Assembly: GCA_020722815.1 (NCBI GenBank)
Contig: DYKB01000056.1
Location: forward strand, 1 to 48,208
Source of the DNA: Caldithrix sp.
GTDB taxonomy: Bacteria; Zhuqueibacterota; Zhuqueibacteria; Thermofontimicrobiales; Sulfurfontimicrobiaceae
DNA: 48,208 nt
Direction: 5' to 3'
Positions 1-7,648 of the stretch are shown piece after piece. The notes beneath the pieces are model-generated. The model did no database searches and was not told where the DNA came from. It was given only the letters and a program-made list of their open reading frames with translations. The position numbers and the translations under genes are program-made. Every line of letters begins with the position of its first letter. Position 1 is the first letter of the stretch.

Positions 1-110
1 AGGTCATAAGGTTAAATTGCAGGAACCCTCGAATTGTTACGAAGGTCAATAAGGTTGATTGGGTTTGATCGCGCGGCCTGGTTGATTAAAAACCTTATTC
101 ACCTGCGGAA

Positions 111-164
111 TCAGTAAAACCGGCGACACAACAAATTTGATACGATTCCCCGTGATCGGTTACT
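111..164 (+). repeat. Terminal inverted repeat copy, left end
   Basis: This 54-base stretch matches the reverse complement of 48155-48208 at 51 of 54 positions, with the first 31 bases identical. It lies in non-coding sequence here; a short open frame through it reads TGDTTNLI but meets stop codons on both sides. The right-end copy is continuous with an open membrane-protein frame. No third copy was seen inside the window. It may be a dispersed genomic repeat at which assembly stopped, or the remains of a duplicated gene start. Confidence 0.8.
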
Positions 165-327
165 TTAATTTTATATTTGTTTGAAATTTTTATAATAATA
201 ATTACGAAATACGTGTTAAATATTCATGACGATTGGTTTTTAGAAGGTAACAAATATTGATGGTAATAGAAGTCGTTATTGAGAGCGCGTGGCAGGAAGA
301 TTATCGATTCCAGAAGCTTAATAAAGA

Positions 328-357
328 AAAAGCCATGCAACAGAATACATGGCTTTT
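328..357 (-). terminator. Intrinsic terminator after the TPR gene
   Basis: A perfect 10-bp inverted repeat (328-337 against 348-357, core agccatg/catggct) encloses a 10-base loop. Read on the minus strand, the right arm runs into a T-rich tract. It lies just downstream of the TPR gene that stops at 380, so it should end that transcript. Confidence 0.75.
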
Positions 358-379
358 AAATATTTAAAGTTTTAGAATG

Positions 380-1333
380 TTATTTCTTATCTTGCAGCAT
401 TTTTATCTCATAATTTGCACTTTGGGCCCATCGATTATCTTTAACGGCTTTTTGATAGGAAGCGATAGCATCTTTAATGCGCCCCAGGCCCTTATAGGCT
501 TCTCCTTCTTCAAAGTAGGCATGTCCAGCATTAACGTTAATTTTCTGAGCTTGCTGGGCAGCGGTGATTGCACCTTGATAATTGCCTTTCTGGTTATTGG
601 CGTTGGCCAGAAATACGAAATAATCGTACTTTTTACTGATCGTACTGGCTTCCTGAAGTGCTTTTATGGCTTCGTCATATCGGGCGATTGACAAATTGAC
701 GCGACCCAGTAAGTAATAGGCTTCGTGATAATCTGGTTTAATTTCCGTGGCTTTTTTAAGGGCTTCGATTGCTTTTTCATTTTCGCCTAGTTTATTATAG
801 GCAAGCCCTTTTTGATAATACGCCTTAAAGAATTTTGGATCAACTTTGATAACTTTATCATAAAATCTGATCGCCTGTTGAAATTTTCCGTCTTCATCAT
901 AGAGGCTGCCCAGGGCGAAGAGACAGATATCATAAGTTGAATCAAGTTCGATTGCTTTATTATAAGACTTAATGGCTTCGGGGAATTTTCTTAATTTTTT
1001 GAAAGCATTACCTCTACCGAAAAAAGCTTTAGTGTATTTTGGATCCGCCTGGATTGCTTTATCATAGGAATTCAATGCTTCTTGATACTGACCTTTTCGA
1101 TAAAATGTATTGCCATCATTATAGGCTTTTTTCTTCCGGGTTTCCGCATCAGCGCTTTTTAAAGCTTCAGCTTTCTTTTTCGCCAGCGCTATTGAATCTT
1201 CACGCCATTTTTTGAGCTGCTCTTCATAGATTTCTCGCGCTGTTTTTTCTTGCGCCAGGGTCGTACCTAATAGTGTTAAACAAAAAGTAAAAATTAATAA
1301 GGCCATCAAGGTAAGTTTTGGGTTCATTTTCAT
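380..1333 (-). CDS. Secreted tetratricopeptide-repeat protein
   Basis: The protein has an N-terminal signal peptide (hydrophobic run LLIFTFCLTLLG, then TLAQ as a likely cleavage site). A short charged helical linker follows, rich in K, E and A. The rest is an array of about seven TPR units, recognisable by repeats such as AYNDGNTFYRKGQYQEALNS and AFFGRGNAFKKLRKFPEAI. TPR arrays are protein-interaction scaffolds; the partner cannot be read from the sequence. An ATG further upstream (1354) is possible, but the ATG at 1333 follows a strong GGGAGG ribosome site and gives a cleaner signal peptide, so I prefer it. It lies downstream of tRNA-Leu(GAG) and secG on the same strand and ends at a hairpin terminator. 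The precise role is unknown. Confidence 0.85.
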   Translation of the reverse strand: MKMNPKLTLMALLIFTFCLTLLGTTLAQEKTAREIYEEQLKKWREDSIALAKKKAEALKSADAETRKKKAYNDGNTFYRKGQYQEALNSYDKAIQADPKYTKAFFGRGNAFKKLRKFPEAIKSYNKAIELDSTYDICLFALGSLYDEDGKFQQAIRFYDKVIKVDPKFFKAYYQKGLAYNKLGENEKAIEALKKATEIKPDYHEAYYLLGRVNLSIARYDEAIKALQEASTISKKYDYFVFLANANNQKGNYQGAITAAQQAQKINVNAGHAYFEEGEAYKGLGRIKDAIASYQKAVKDNRWAQSANYEIKMLQDKK

Positions 1334-1522
1334 CCCTTTCCCTCCCAAAATCATGTTCAGGTCTATTAGTAATTAAAAAAAATGCCGTAACCAAAATTTT
1401 CGTGCGAATTTAATTTAGACTTTTTAAATTTATTAAAGTTCCGTAAGATTTGCACGTTTTTACCAGTTTGCCTGGTCCCTGGCTGCGGCATTACGAATTT
1501 GCCGTAAAATATAAAAAAGCGA

Positions 1523-1606
1523 TGCCGCAGGCGGGATTCGAACCCGCACACCCGACGGGCGCTACCCCCTCAAGATAGTGTGTCTACCAAATTCCACCAC
1601 TGCGGC
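1523..1606 (-). tRNA. tRNA-Leu (anticodon GAG)
   Basis: The minus strand folds as a class II tRNA. The 7-bp acceptor stem is GCCGCAG/CTGCGGC with discriminator A. The anticodon loop CTTGAGG gives anticodon GAG. There is a long variable arm, and the T-arm is GCGGGTTCGAATCCCGC. CCA is not encoded. It lies 29 bp after secG on the same strand, so it is probably cotranscribed with gap-tpiA-secG and cut out by processing. Confidence 0.95.
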
Positions 1607-1635
1607 AACAAATACTAATACTTACTTATTTTAAT

Positions 1636-2019
1636 TTAGTTTCCACTGTCTGGAGTACTGGCCGGTGTTTCAGTCGCTTCGGCCTCCGTTCCGGCGGGCT
1701 GTGCCTCGGCTGAATGCATTGGGATAACCCGACTGGTCCTGGCACGTTGAACGGCACTTTGTGTGCTTTGAGTACCCCCGCTATCATGGGTAATTTTACC
1801 CATAATAAGACAGACGAGTAAAAATAAACCGGCCATAACGATGGTGAATTTACTCAGAAAGGTTGCGACGCCACGACCACCAAAAACAGAGCCTAAACCG
1901 CCACCGCCGCCACCAAAGACACCGGAAAGTCCGCCCCCTTTGCTCGATTGCATTAAAATCGCTATGGTTAATGCAATACTAATCAGAACATGAAAAAATA
2001 ACAAAATTGAATAAACCAT
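1636..2019 (-). CDS. secG: Preprotein translocase subunit SecG
   Basis: SecG is the small subunit of the SecYEG protein-conducting channel in the inner membrane. The 127-residue protein shows the family layout: a first membrane helix (about 2-22), the conserved loop ILMQSSKGGGLSGVFGGGGG (about 21-40), a glycine-rich cytoplasmic segment, a second membrane helix (about 55-75), and a polar tail rich in A, T, E and S. The tail makes it longer than the shortest SecG proteins, which is common. It follows tpiA by 18 bp, and gap-tpiA-secG order is frequent in bacteria, which supports the call. It probably shares the gap promoter. Confidence 0.95.
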   Translation of the reverse strand: MVYSILLFFHVLISIALTIAILMQSSKGGGLSGVFGGGGGGLGSVFGGRGVATFLSKFTIVMAGLFLLVCLIMGKITHDSGGTQSTQSAVQRARTSRVIPMHSAEAQPAGTEAEATETPASTPDSGN

Positions 2020-2037
2020 ATTTAATCCTCAAAATAA

Positions 2038-2805
2038 TCAGGCGCTTAATTTGTTTGCGATCTCAATGATACCTAAAAATGAGTCAGCTTTTAATGAAGC
2101 GCCGCCAATGAGTCCACCATCAATATCTGGTTGATTTAGCAATTCTTCAGTATTTTCGGCTTTCATACTGCCACCATATTGAATTCGCAGACCAGCAGCA
2201 ATATTTTTGCTATAAAGCTTTTCTATCAAACCACGAATAAAAGCATGAACAGCTTCAGCCTGCTCCGGTGTTGCAGTAACTCCTGTACCAATCGCCCAAA
2301 CCGGTTCATAGGCAATAATTACTTTTTTCATCTCTTCACTGTTGATACCAGCCAGACCTTCAACGACCTGAACATTGATGACTTTTTCAGTAACGCCAGA
2401 TTGACGTTCCTGTAGCGTTTCGCCAACACATACGATTGGAAGTAAGCCGGCAGCAAGGGCTTTTTGGGTCTTTTTATTGACCGTTTGATTAGTTTCCCCA
2501 AAAAATTGTCGTCGTTCTGAATGGCCGATAATCACATATTGACAGCCAGCATTTAACAACATTGCGGCGGAAACCTCCCCGGTAAAGGCGCCTGAATCTT
2601 CCCAATACATATTTTGTGCACCCAAGCCAATATTGGAATTTTTAATTGCTTCACTGGCCTGCGATAACGCTGTAAAAGGTGGACAAATGACAACATCAAC
2701 TTTTTTTAGTGATGCCACTTTGGGAACAAGAGCATTCACCAATTGAATGGCTTCCGCTCCTGTTTTGTTCATTTTCCAATTTCCCGCGATGATATATTTT
2801 CTCAT
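2038..2805 (-). CDS. tpiA: Triose-phosphate isomerase
   Basis: This cytoplasmic TIM-barrel enzyme interconverts dihydroxyacetone phosphate and glyceraldehyde 3-phosphate in glycolysis and gluconeogenesis. The 255-residue length is normal. Catalytic residues are visible: Lys11 in GNWKMN, His95 in IIGHSERR and Glu167 in AYEPVWAIGTG, plus the C-terminal phosphate-binding IQYGGS motif. It lies between gap (58 bp upstream) and secG (18 bp downstream) on the same strand, so the three form one transcription unit. Confidence 0.98.
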   Translation of the reverse strand: MRKYIIAGNWKMNKTGAEAIQLVNALVPKVASLKKVDVVICPPFTALSQASEAIKNSNIGLGAQNMYWEDSGAFTGEVSAAMLLNAGCQYVIIGHSERRQFFGETNQTVNKKTQKALAAGLLPIVCVGETLQERQSGVTEKVINVQVVEGLAGINSEEMKKVIIAYEPVWAIGTGVTATPEQAEAVHAFIRGLIEKLYSKNIAAGLRIQYGGSMKAENTEELLNQPDIDGGLIGGASLKADSFLGIIEIANKLSA

Positions 2806-2863
2806 TAAATTTCTCTATCTCACTAATTATCAAAAAGTTCTAATAATCTATTATATTAAGAAA

Positions 2864-3874
2864 TTATTTTACCGAATCCATATACTCCAGTAAATCCAAT
2901 ACGCGGCAGGAAAATCCCCATTCATTGTCATACCAGGAAAAGATTTTTACCAGGTTGCCTTCCATAACTTTCGTCAATTTCAGGTCAACGATGGATGAGT
3001 TCGGATTGCCATTAAAGTCAATCGAGACCAGTTCTTCATTACTATAAGAAAGGATACCCTTTAATTCGCCATCAGCAGCTTTTACTAACGCGGCATTGAT
3101 TTCTTCCGCAGTTGTTGCTTTTTTGAGTTCAAAAGTAACATCGACAATTGAAACATTTGCAGTTGGGACGCGAATTGCGCCACCATCGAGTTTACCCTTC
3201 AAAGCTGGAAGCACCAAACCAACGGCGGCGGCGGCGCCTGTTGTGGTTGGGATCATCGACAAACCGGCAGTACGTGCACGACGTAAATCTTTATGGGGCA
3301 GGTCAAGAATATTTTGGTCATTTGTATAAGCATGAATCGTCGTCATCAACCCGCGCTTAATACCAAAATTATCAAGAACAACTTTTGTTACCGGGGCTAA
3401 ACAATTAGTGGTACAGGAAGCATTGGAAATCACATTATGATTTTTTTTATCATAGGTTTTATGATTCACACCCATTACGATGGTATTATCCGGGTTCTTT
3501 CCCGGGGCCGTGATGATAACTTTTTTGGCGCCACCCGCAAGATGCTTGCCAGCGGTCTCTTTGTCGCGGAATTTACCTGTCGCTTCCACCACATAATCAA
3601 CACCCAGTTGACCCCATGGAAGGTTAGCGGGATCCTTTTCTGCAAAAACTTTTATCTTCTGACCATTAACAACGATAGTATCACCTTCAACCTGAACGGT
3701 ACCCTCAAAATGCCCGAAGGTCGAATCGTGCATTAATAGATGTGCCAGTGTCCGGGCATCAGTTAAATCATTGACAGCTACAAATTCAAAATTTTTCTTC
3801 TGATATTTGGCGGCGGCACGTAATACATTTCGCCCAATGCGGCCGAATCCGTTAATACCAACCTTTATACTCAT
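2864..3874 (-). CDS. gap: Glyceraldehyde-3-phosphate dehydrogenase, type I
   Basis: The enzyme oxidises glyceraldehyde 3-phosphate with phosphate and NAD(P) to 1,3-bisphosphoglycerate in the cytoplasm. The 336-residue protein has the Rossmann motif GINGFGRIGRN at the start, the catalytic cysteine (about C154) in SNASCTTNCLAP, and the closing WYDNEWGFSCR motif. Asp35 after the second beta strand (VAVNDL) is usual for NAD-dependent enzymes. An AGGAG-type ribosome site precedes the ATG. It is the first gene of gap-tpiA-secG, and a near-perfect sigma-70 promoter lies 120-150 bp upstream. Confidence 0.98.
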   Translation of the reverse strand: MSIKVGINGFGRIGRNVLRAAAKYQKKNFEFVAVNDLTDARTLAHLLMHDSTFGHFEGTVQVEGDTIVVNGQKIKVFAEKDPANLPWGQLGVDYVVEATGKFRDKETAGKHLAGGAKKVIITAPGKNPDNTIVMGVNHKTYDKKNHNVISNASCTTNCLAPVTKVVLDNFGIKRGLMTTIHAYTNDQNILDLPHKDLRRARTAGLSMIPTTTGAAAAVGLVLPALKGKLDGGAIRVPTANVSIVDVTFELKKATTAEEINAALVKAADGELKGILSYSNEELVSIDFNGNPNSSIVDLKLTKVMEGNLVKIFSWYDNEWGFSCRVLDLLEYMDSVK

Positions 3875-3996
3875 TATTTTCTCCTATAAGTTTTCATTTT
3901 CAGATTTTAAGAATTTGTGTTAAAAAATTAAAGGATTCCTATGTTCAATAAATATAATAACTTATCGATACCATAATAAAAAATTTTAAATATCTA

Positions 3997-4025
3997 ATTA
4001 TAATAAAAAAAATGATAAATGTCAA
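3997..4025 (-). promoter_or_regulatory. Consensus sigma-70 promoter for gap-tpiA-secG
   Basis: Read on the minus strand, TTGACA (4020-4025) and TATAAT (3997-4002) are separated by exactly 17 bases. Both hexamers match the consensus fully. Transcription should start near 3990, giving a leader of roughly 115 bases before the gap ATG at 3874. AT-rich sequence raises the chance of false matches, but a perfect pair with ideal spacing in front of gap is convincing. Confidence 0.8.
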
Positions 4026-4072
4026 GGATTATTCTATAAAATTTTTAGAAGTGCATAAGGTGCAGGATGCTT

Positions 4073-4100
4073 TAAAAATGGCTGATTGTGAATCATCAGC
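4073..4100 (-). terminator. Possible terminator after comF
   Basis: On the minus strand a 6-bp stem GCTGAT/ATCAGC with an 8-base loop is followed by CATTTTT, 18 bp past the comF stop. The stem is short, so termination would be modest. Confidence 0.4.
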
Positions 4101-4117
4101 TTGGGGATAATTTTAAA

Positions 4118-4837
4118 TCACGCCCGGACCGTTGTTAATACATAAATTTTATTTACTCCCGCATTTTTTAATTCCCTGGCACAGGCATTGAGCGTAGAAC
4201 CTGTTGTCAGCACATCATCGACCAGGATGATGTTTTTTCCCTTTAATAAATCCGGTTTGCAGACGCTGAAAGCGTCTTTAACATTGTATAATCGCTTCAA
4301 TGCACTTAAATTTGTCTGGGTTTCTGTAGGACGAGTTCGTTTAAGATTTCCAGACAGAACGGGGATGCCAGTTAATTTGGAAATTTCCGCGCACAATAGC
4401 AGACTTTGATTGTATCCGCGCTCCCTTTCGCGTGTATCATGCAGTGGAACGGGTACAAGTCCGTCAGCCATTTCGTAATCAGTGTCCAGGCGGATAACTT
4501 CAACCATATAAACCGCGAGTGGCTGCGCCAGTTGCGTAAAGCGGCTATATTTGAACAGGTGAATAACCTGCTGAATCTGTGGATTAAAATTCCAGACCGC
4601 ATAAGCCCGGGAAAAAGCTGGTTTTTGTTTTCCGGGAAGATTGATATCAACTAAAGGATGAAAAAGTTTCGGAATCAGGTCCCAGCATTTCTGGCAGATA
4701 CAATTTTCTTCCTGTTGCAAGCGACTCTGGCAAAGCAGGCAGAGCGGCGGGTAAATTAATTCTACGACTGTAGTCAAAAACAGTTGAAACCAGTTGAGTA
4801 CCGGTTTCAACTGTTTTTTAAATTGGAACCGTTGCAT
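4118..4837 (-). CDS. comF: ComF-family phosphoribosyltransferase-like protein
   Basis: ComF proteins are needed for DNA uptake in naturally competent bacteria and carry a phosphoribosyltransferase fold. The 239-residue product has the expected layout: a leading zinc-finger region (CLLCQSRL then CICQKCW, about residues 34-55), the DGLVPVPLH segment, the ERGYNQ motif and the PRPP-binding signature IILVDDVLTTGST near the C terminus. It starts 3 bp after the outer-membrane gene upstream, so the two are likely cotranscribed. The first 20 residues are unusual for the family and overlap a terminator-like hairpin (4776-4819). A TTG at 4777 would give a more typical N terminus, so the true start is uncertain. 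Confidence 0.88.
   Translation of the reverse strand: MQRFQFKKQLKPVLNWFQLFLTTVVELIYPPLCLLCQSRLQQEENCICQKCWDLIPKLFHPLVDINLPGKQKPAFSRAYAVWNFNPQIQQVIHLFKYSRFTQLAQPLAVYMVEVIRLDTDYEMADGLVPVPLHDTRERERGYNQSLLLCAEISKLTGIPVLSGNLKRTRPTETQTNLSALKRLYNVKDAFSVCKPDLLKGKNIILVDDVLTTGSTLNACARELKNAGVNKIYVLTTVRA
4776..4819. terminator. Terminator-like hairpin at the start of comF
   Basis: A perfect 11-bp inverted repeat (CAGTTGAAACC at 4781-4791, GGTTTCAACTG at 4803-4813) encloses an 11-base loop. A run of A precedes it and a run of T follows it, so it looks like an intrinsic terminator in both directions. It lies inside the first codons of the annotated comF frame, immediately after the upstream gene ends at 4841. 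Confidence 0.6.
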
Positions 4838-4840
4838 CTT

Positions 4841-6148
4841 TTATTTGCCAACAGGGAAATTATACACGAAAGCCACGCTGGGGCGAATCCGTTTTTGGGT
4901 TTTAATTTCACCCAGGTCGGTTTCATAGAATGTATAAATATAATCCATGTACATGACGATAAATGGATTGATTTTATATCCAAGTCCAATCGCTGCCACT
5001 GAATTGGGCAGGCTTAAATCTTTAATTCTCTGGATGCCGATTTTATCATAGGTTGCGCGTGCGGCAATTTTCGGGATAGTATTGGGAATTTCAGCCTGTA
5101 AGTGGAGAATTCCATTGGCATTATCATCAAGCCATTGATAGGTACCGACAATCTGGAGTGCCTTTAATATATCGGCACCAAGTTCGCCATACCACCCTTT
5201 GACATTTTGGGTCAGACCGTTTAACATATCGGCTTTATAATGATGGACAATGGAATCCTGCCCTGCCATCGATTCAACGATTTCTTGGTTGTGCCGTTCA
5301 ACTTCATAATAGGCACCAAAGAAGGTGGGAATAAATTTTTCACCCAGCAGGCGTCGTTCAAATTTCGAATAAATATTAAAAAGACCAGCAATTCCTCGTA
5401 ATTGCGCTTCGACACCAAACGCTTTGCCAGATCCATAATCCAGGATTTTTCCATAATCAAAATAGAGTCCGGTATAAAGCAAATCATTCTTTAGAAGTGG
5501 CAACTCGGTATCGAAACCAATTGCTGAAACGCCGTCATCGGTGTCGCGATTTTCATCGGGGTCGATATCGGTAATATAGCTAAGTCCAAAAGCCAAATTT
5601 TCCAGGATGGGAATTTCGGAAAAGTGAAGGGGACGGACAAAACCGCGTAATCCAAAAATTTCCATGCGTCCCAGATTGCTGTTGAGTGTCTCGAAACCGA
5701 AGGTGCCCAGGTCGATATCAAGTGCCAGACCGATTTTTCGTTTATCATAATTTGCGGTTTCGTTGGTGTAATAATTCATTAAAAAACCATGACCAATCCG
5801 CGCCCGGTCGAGCGCACCAATCCGGGCATAGAACGGATCGCGTTTTTGACCATAACGAATGTAGCGTAAAATTCGAAAATAGTCATAAGATTCATTCCAG
5901 TCCTCTGTTCGAATATGGCCGGTATCGATATTGTACAACAAATCAATATTCAATCCAACACCAATTTTTCCAATCGCCAGTTCCGGGCGAATGGTAATAC
6001 CAAAATAATCTTCGTCACCAATTTTGGCATACCCCAGGCCCCCCATTAATTGTGCATTGCCGGGTTCTGGGGTCCAGCCTTGTCCAAAAGCCATTGTCAG
6101 TATCGATAGAAAAATTATCAAGCCGATGAGATTAATCTTTTTTACCAT
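4841..6148 (-). CDS. Predicted outer-membrane beta-barrel protein, function unknown
   Basis: I do not recognise a named family. The 435-residue protein has a signal peptide (LIGLIIFLSILTMAFGQG). The mature part has alternating polar and hydrophobic strands rich in G, Y and D, for example LMGGLGYAKIGDEDYFGITI and a late strand PFIVMYMDYIYTF. The C-terminal strand (SVAFVYNFPVGK) is aromatic and resembles the closing strand of an outer-membrane barrel. There are no cytoplasmic domains or helices. It sits in front of comF with a 3-bp gap and behind a GGAGA ribosome site. Its link to comF could be functional or merely positional. Confidence 0.65.
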   Translation of the reverse strand: MVKKINLIGLIIFLSILTMAFGQGWTPEPGNAQLMGGLGYAKIGDEDYFGITIRPELAIGKIGVGLNIDLLYNIDTGHIRTEDWNESYDYFRILRYIRYGQKRDPFYARIGALDRARIGHGFLMNYYTNETANYDKRKIGLALDIDLGTFGFETLNSNLGRMEIFGLRGFVRPLHFSEIPILENLAFGLSYITDIDPDENRDTDDGVSAIGFDTELPLLKNDLLYTGLYFDYGKILDYGSGKAFGVEAQLRGIAGLFNIYSKFERRLLGEKFIPTFFGAYYEVERHNQEIVESMAGQDSIVHHYKADMLNGLTQNVKGWYGELGADILKALQIVGTYQWLDDNANGILHLQAEIPNTIPKIAARATYDKIGIQRIKDLSLPNSVAAIGLGYKINPFIVMYMDYIYTFYETDLGEIKTQKRIRPSVAFVYNFPVGK

Positions 6149-6288
6149 AGTGTAGTTCTCCGTACCTTTACTTAATTTAACAATTTAATTTGTTGATGAT
6201 TAAAAGCAAGCACGTCATATAGAACGAAAAAAATGAAAAATTGTTTCGTTTTTGGAGCATTTGTAACAATTTTGCTCCGGGGACTGGT

Positions 6289-6759
6289 TTAATATGGGTT
6301 TTTGAGTGATTGTTTCGTTTTCATGACGCGTTTAATTTCCCGATCCGCCTCGCGTTTGGCGATATCATGACGCCGATCATAGTCATGTTTCCCTTTCACG
6401 AGTGCCAATTCGACTTTTACCCATCCATTTTTAAAATAAAGTTTTAAAGGAACCAGGGTCATCCCCTGGATTTGAACCTTGCCAAATAAACGACGAATTT
6501 CTTTGCGCGTTAATAATAGCTTACGTTCCCGTTCCGGATCATGGTTAAAAATGTTTCCATGTTCATAAGGGCTTACATGCATGCCGACCAGGTAAAGTTC
6601 GTTCTTTTCGAATTTTGCATAACTATCTTTTAAATTGACTTTTCCGGCACGCATCGATTTGACTTCAGTTCCTTGAAGGGCTAAACCAGCCTCCACGGTT
6701 TCCAGAATGATGTAATCATGCCGTGCTTTTCGATTGGTTACAATTATTTTTTCTGCCAT
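6289..6759 (-). CDS. smpB: SsrA-binding protein SmpB
   Basis: SmpB binds tmRNA and is required for trans-translation, which frees stalled ribosomes and tags the unfinished peptide for degradation. At 156 residues it is normal. Recognised segments are IIVTNRKARHDYIILETVEAG at the start (first 20 residues of the fold), the GTEVKSMRAGKVNLKDSY segment and the basic C-terminal tail KREADREIKRVMKTKQ, which enters the decoding channel. The tmRNA gene (ssrA) often follows smpB, but none is visible in this window. Ribosome-site strength is low (AAAAG). Confidence 0.97.
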   Translation of the reverse strand: MAEKIIVTNRKARHDYIILETVEAGLALQGTEVKSMRAGKVNLKDSYAKFEKNELYLVGMHVSPYEHGNIFNHDPERERKLLLTRKEIRRLFGKVQIQGMTLVPLKLYFKNGWVKVELALVKGKHDYDRRHDIAKREADREIKRVMKTKQSLKNPY

Positions 6760-6974
6760 AATTCTTTTATTTTCAAAATTTGTGATGAATTGATTTATTA
6801 TTTTCTTTTTTGAAATGGCATTTATAGTGCCATTTTATCGAAGTCCTGTACGCTATCGCCATTTTCGCGCCACTTCAAATAAAATTGAATCGTTCATTTT
6901 TACCTGATCGACAAAAAATCCGGATTTTGAAGATAATATTTTTAAGAATAAAAAGCAAGTTGGAAACAAAAATC

Positions 6975-7003
6975 TTGACTTTTTAATTTGAATTTATTAA
7001 ATT
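6975..7003 (+). promoter_or_regulatory. Promoter of tRNA-Leu(CAG)
   Basis: TTGACT (6975-6980) and TAAATT (6998-7003) are spaced by 17 bases. The predicted start near 7010 is just ahead of the tRNA 5' end at 7018, as expected for a tRNA gene. Confidence 0.6.
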
Positions 7004-7017
7004 GTAACAGGTTCAAG

Positions 7018-7101
7018 GCCGAAGTGGTGAAACTGGCAGACGCGCACGGTTCAGGGCCGTGTGAGCATACGCTCGTGTGGGTTCGACTCCCACCTTCGGC
7101 A
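7018..7101 (+). tRNA. tRNA-Leu (anticodon CAG)
   Basis: A class II tRNA: acceptor stem GCCGAAG/CTTCGGC with discriminator A, anticodon stem-loop ACGGTTCAGGGCCGT giving anticodon CAG, a long variable arm, and T-arm GTGGGTTCGACTCCCAC. CCA is not encoded. It has its own promoter and terminator, so it is a monocistronic unit. Confidence 0.95.
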
Positions 7102-7104
7102 ATT

Positions 7105-7130
7105 AAGGCACTCGATAAAGTGCCTTTTTT
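7105..7130 (+). terminator. Terminator of tRNA-Leu(CAG)
   Basis: An 8-bp stem (AAGGCACT/AGTGCCTT) with a 6-base loop is followed directly by a T run. It starts four bases after the tRNA discriminator base. Confidence 0.85.
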
Positions 7131-7211
7131 ATTTTAGAGAGTTTCTTGCTTTAATTATATTCATAAGATTAAAATTTGTTCATCGCTATTATTTTATTCA
7201 ACCTGATCGAT

Positions 7212-7643
7212 TTAAAAAAATAAGTTATAGAACCAATTTCCAATAAAGAGTAAAATAAAAATAGTGCTTGCCGGTAACAACCATCGCCGTTCTGAAAAAA
7301 AAACGATGCGTTTTTTAAAAATCAGGATGTACAGGCGATAAGGTATTTGAAGCAGCAAAAGAATTAAAATAAAAATTGACAGCCGGTGGAATTTCCAGGC
7401 CGCCAGGTAGTCACCATGCATCCAGAAAATAAAGCTGCGCGTCAAACCGCACGAAGGGCAATCGATTCCAAAAATATTTTTAAAATGACAGACATTTGGT
7501 AATGGTGTCTGCTGGCTAAAAGGCAGAAGCACCTGTTGATTTTCATTGAGTACTAAAATCCGGGCAAGAATTGGCAGCCAAATTGCGATGAGAAGGATGA
7601 TTAAATCCGGGTTTAAGATAAATTTTTGAATTTTTTTCCACAT
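7212..7643 (-). CDS. DUF2752 membrane protein
   Basis: This is a 143-residue protein with three or four membrane helices. The DUF2752 hallmark CHFKNIFGIDCPSCGLTRSF lies at about residues 51-70: a CPxCGxTRS segment at a membrane edge, followed by a short loop and AAWKFHRLS. The family's biochemical role is not established. It starts 5 bp after the stop of the NHL-repeat gene upstream and probably depends on translational coupling, because no clear ribosome site is seen. Confidence 0.8.
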   Translation of the reverse strand: MWKKIQKFILNPDLIILLIAIWLPILARILVLNENQQVLLPFSQQTPLPNVCHFKNIFGIDCPSCGLTRSFIFWMHGDYLAAWKFHRLSIFILILLLLQIPYRLYILIFKKRIVFFSERRWLLPASTIFILLFIGNWFYNLFF

Positions 7644-7648
7644 ATTGG

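Noticed and set aside
1..110. Left window edge as a partial gene
   Set aside because: Stop codons occur in the frames I could follow, and no protein motif was seen; short similar words such as AAGGTCAATAAGGTTGATT are noted but not enough to call a gene.
377..691. Plus-strand open frame opposite the TPR gene
   Set aside because: It lies antisense to a clear TPR array, has no ribosome site and no recognisable fold.
1366..1551. Minus-strand open frame of 61 codons overlapping tRNA-Leu(GAG)
   Set aside because: Its start lies inside the tRNA gene and the reading (GFESRLRHR) is the usual false translation of a tRNA T-arm.
6235..6288. Hairpin GGAGCA/TGCTCC after smpB as a terminator
   Set aside because: The stem is short and neither strand has a T run directly after it.
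7061..7246. Plus-strand open frame overlapping tRNA-Leu(CAG) and its terminator
   Set aside because: It begins within the tRNA and reads through the terminator; the peptide has no family signal.
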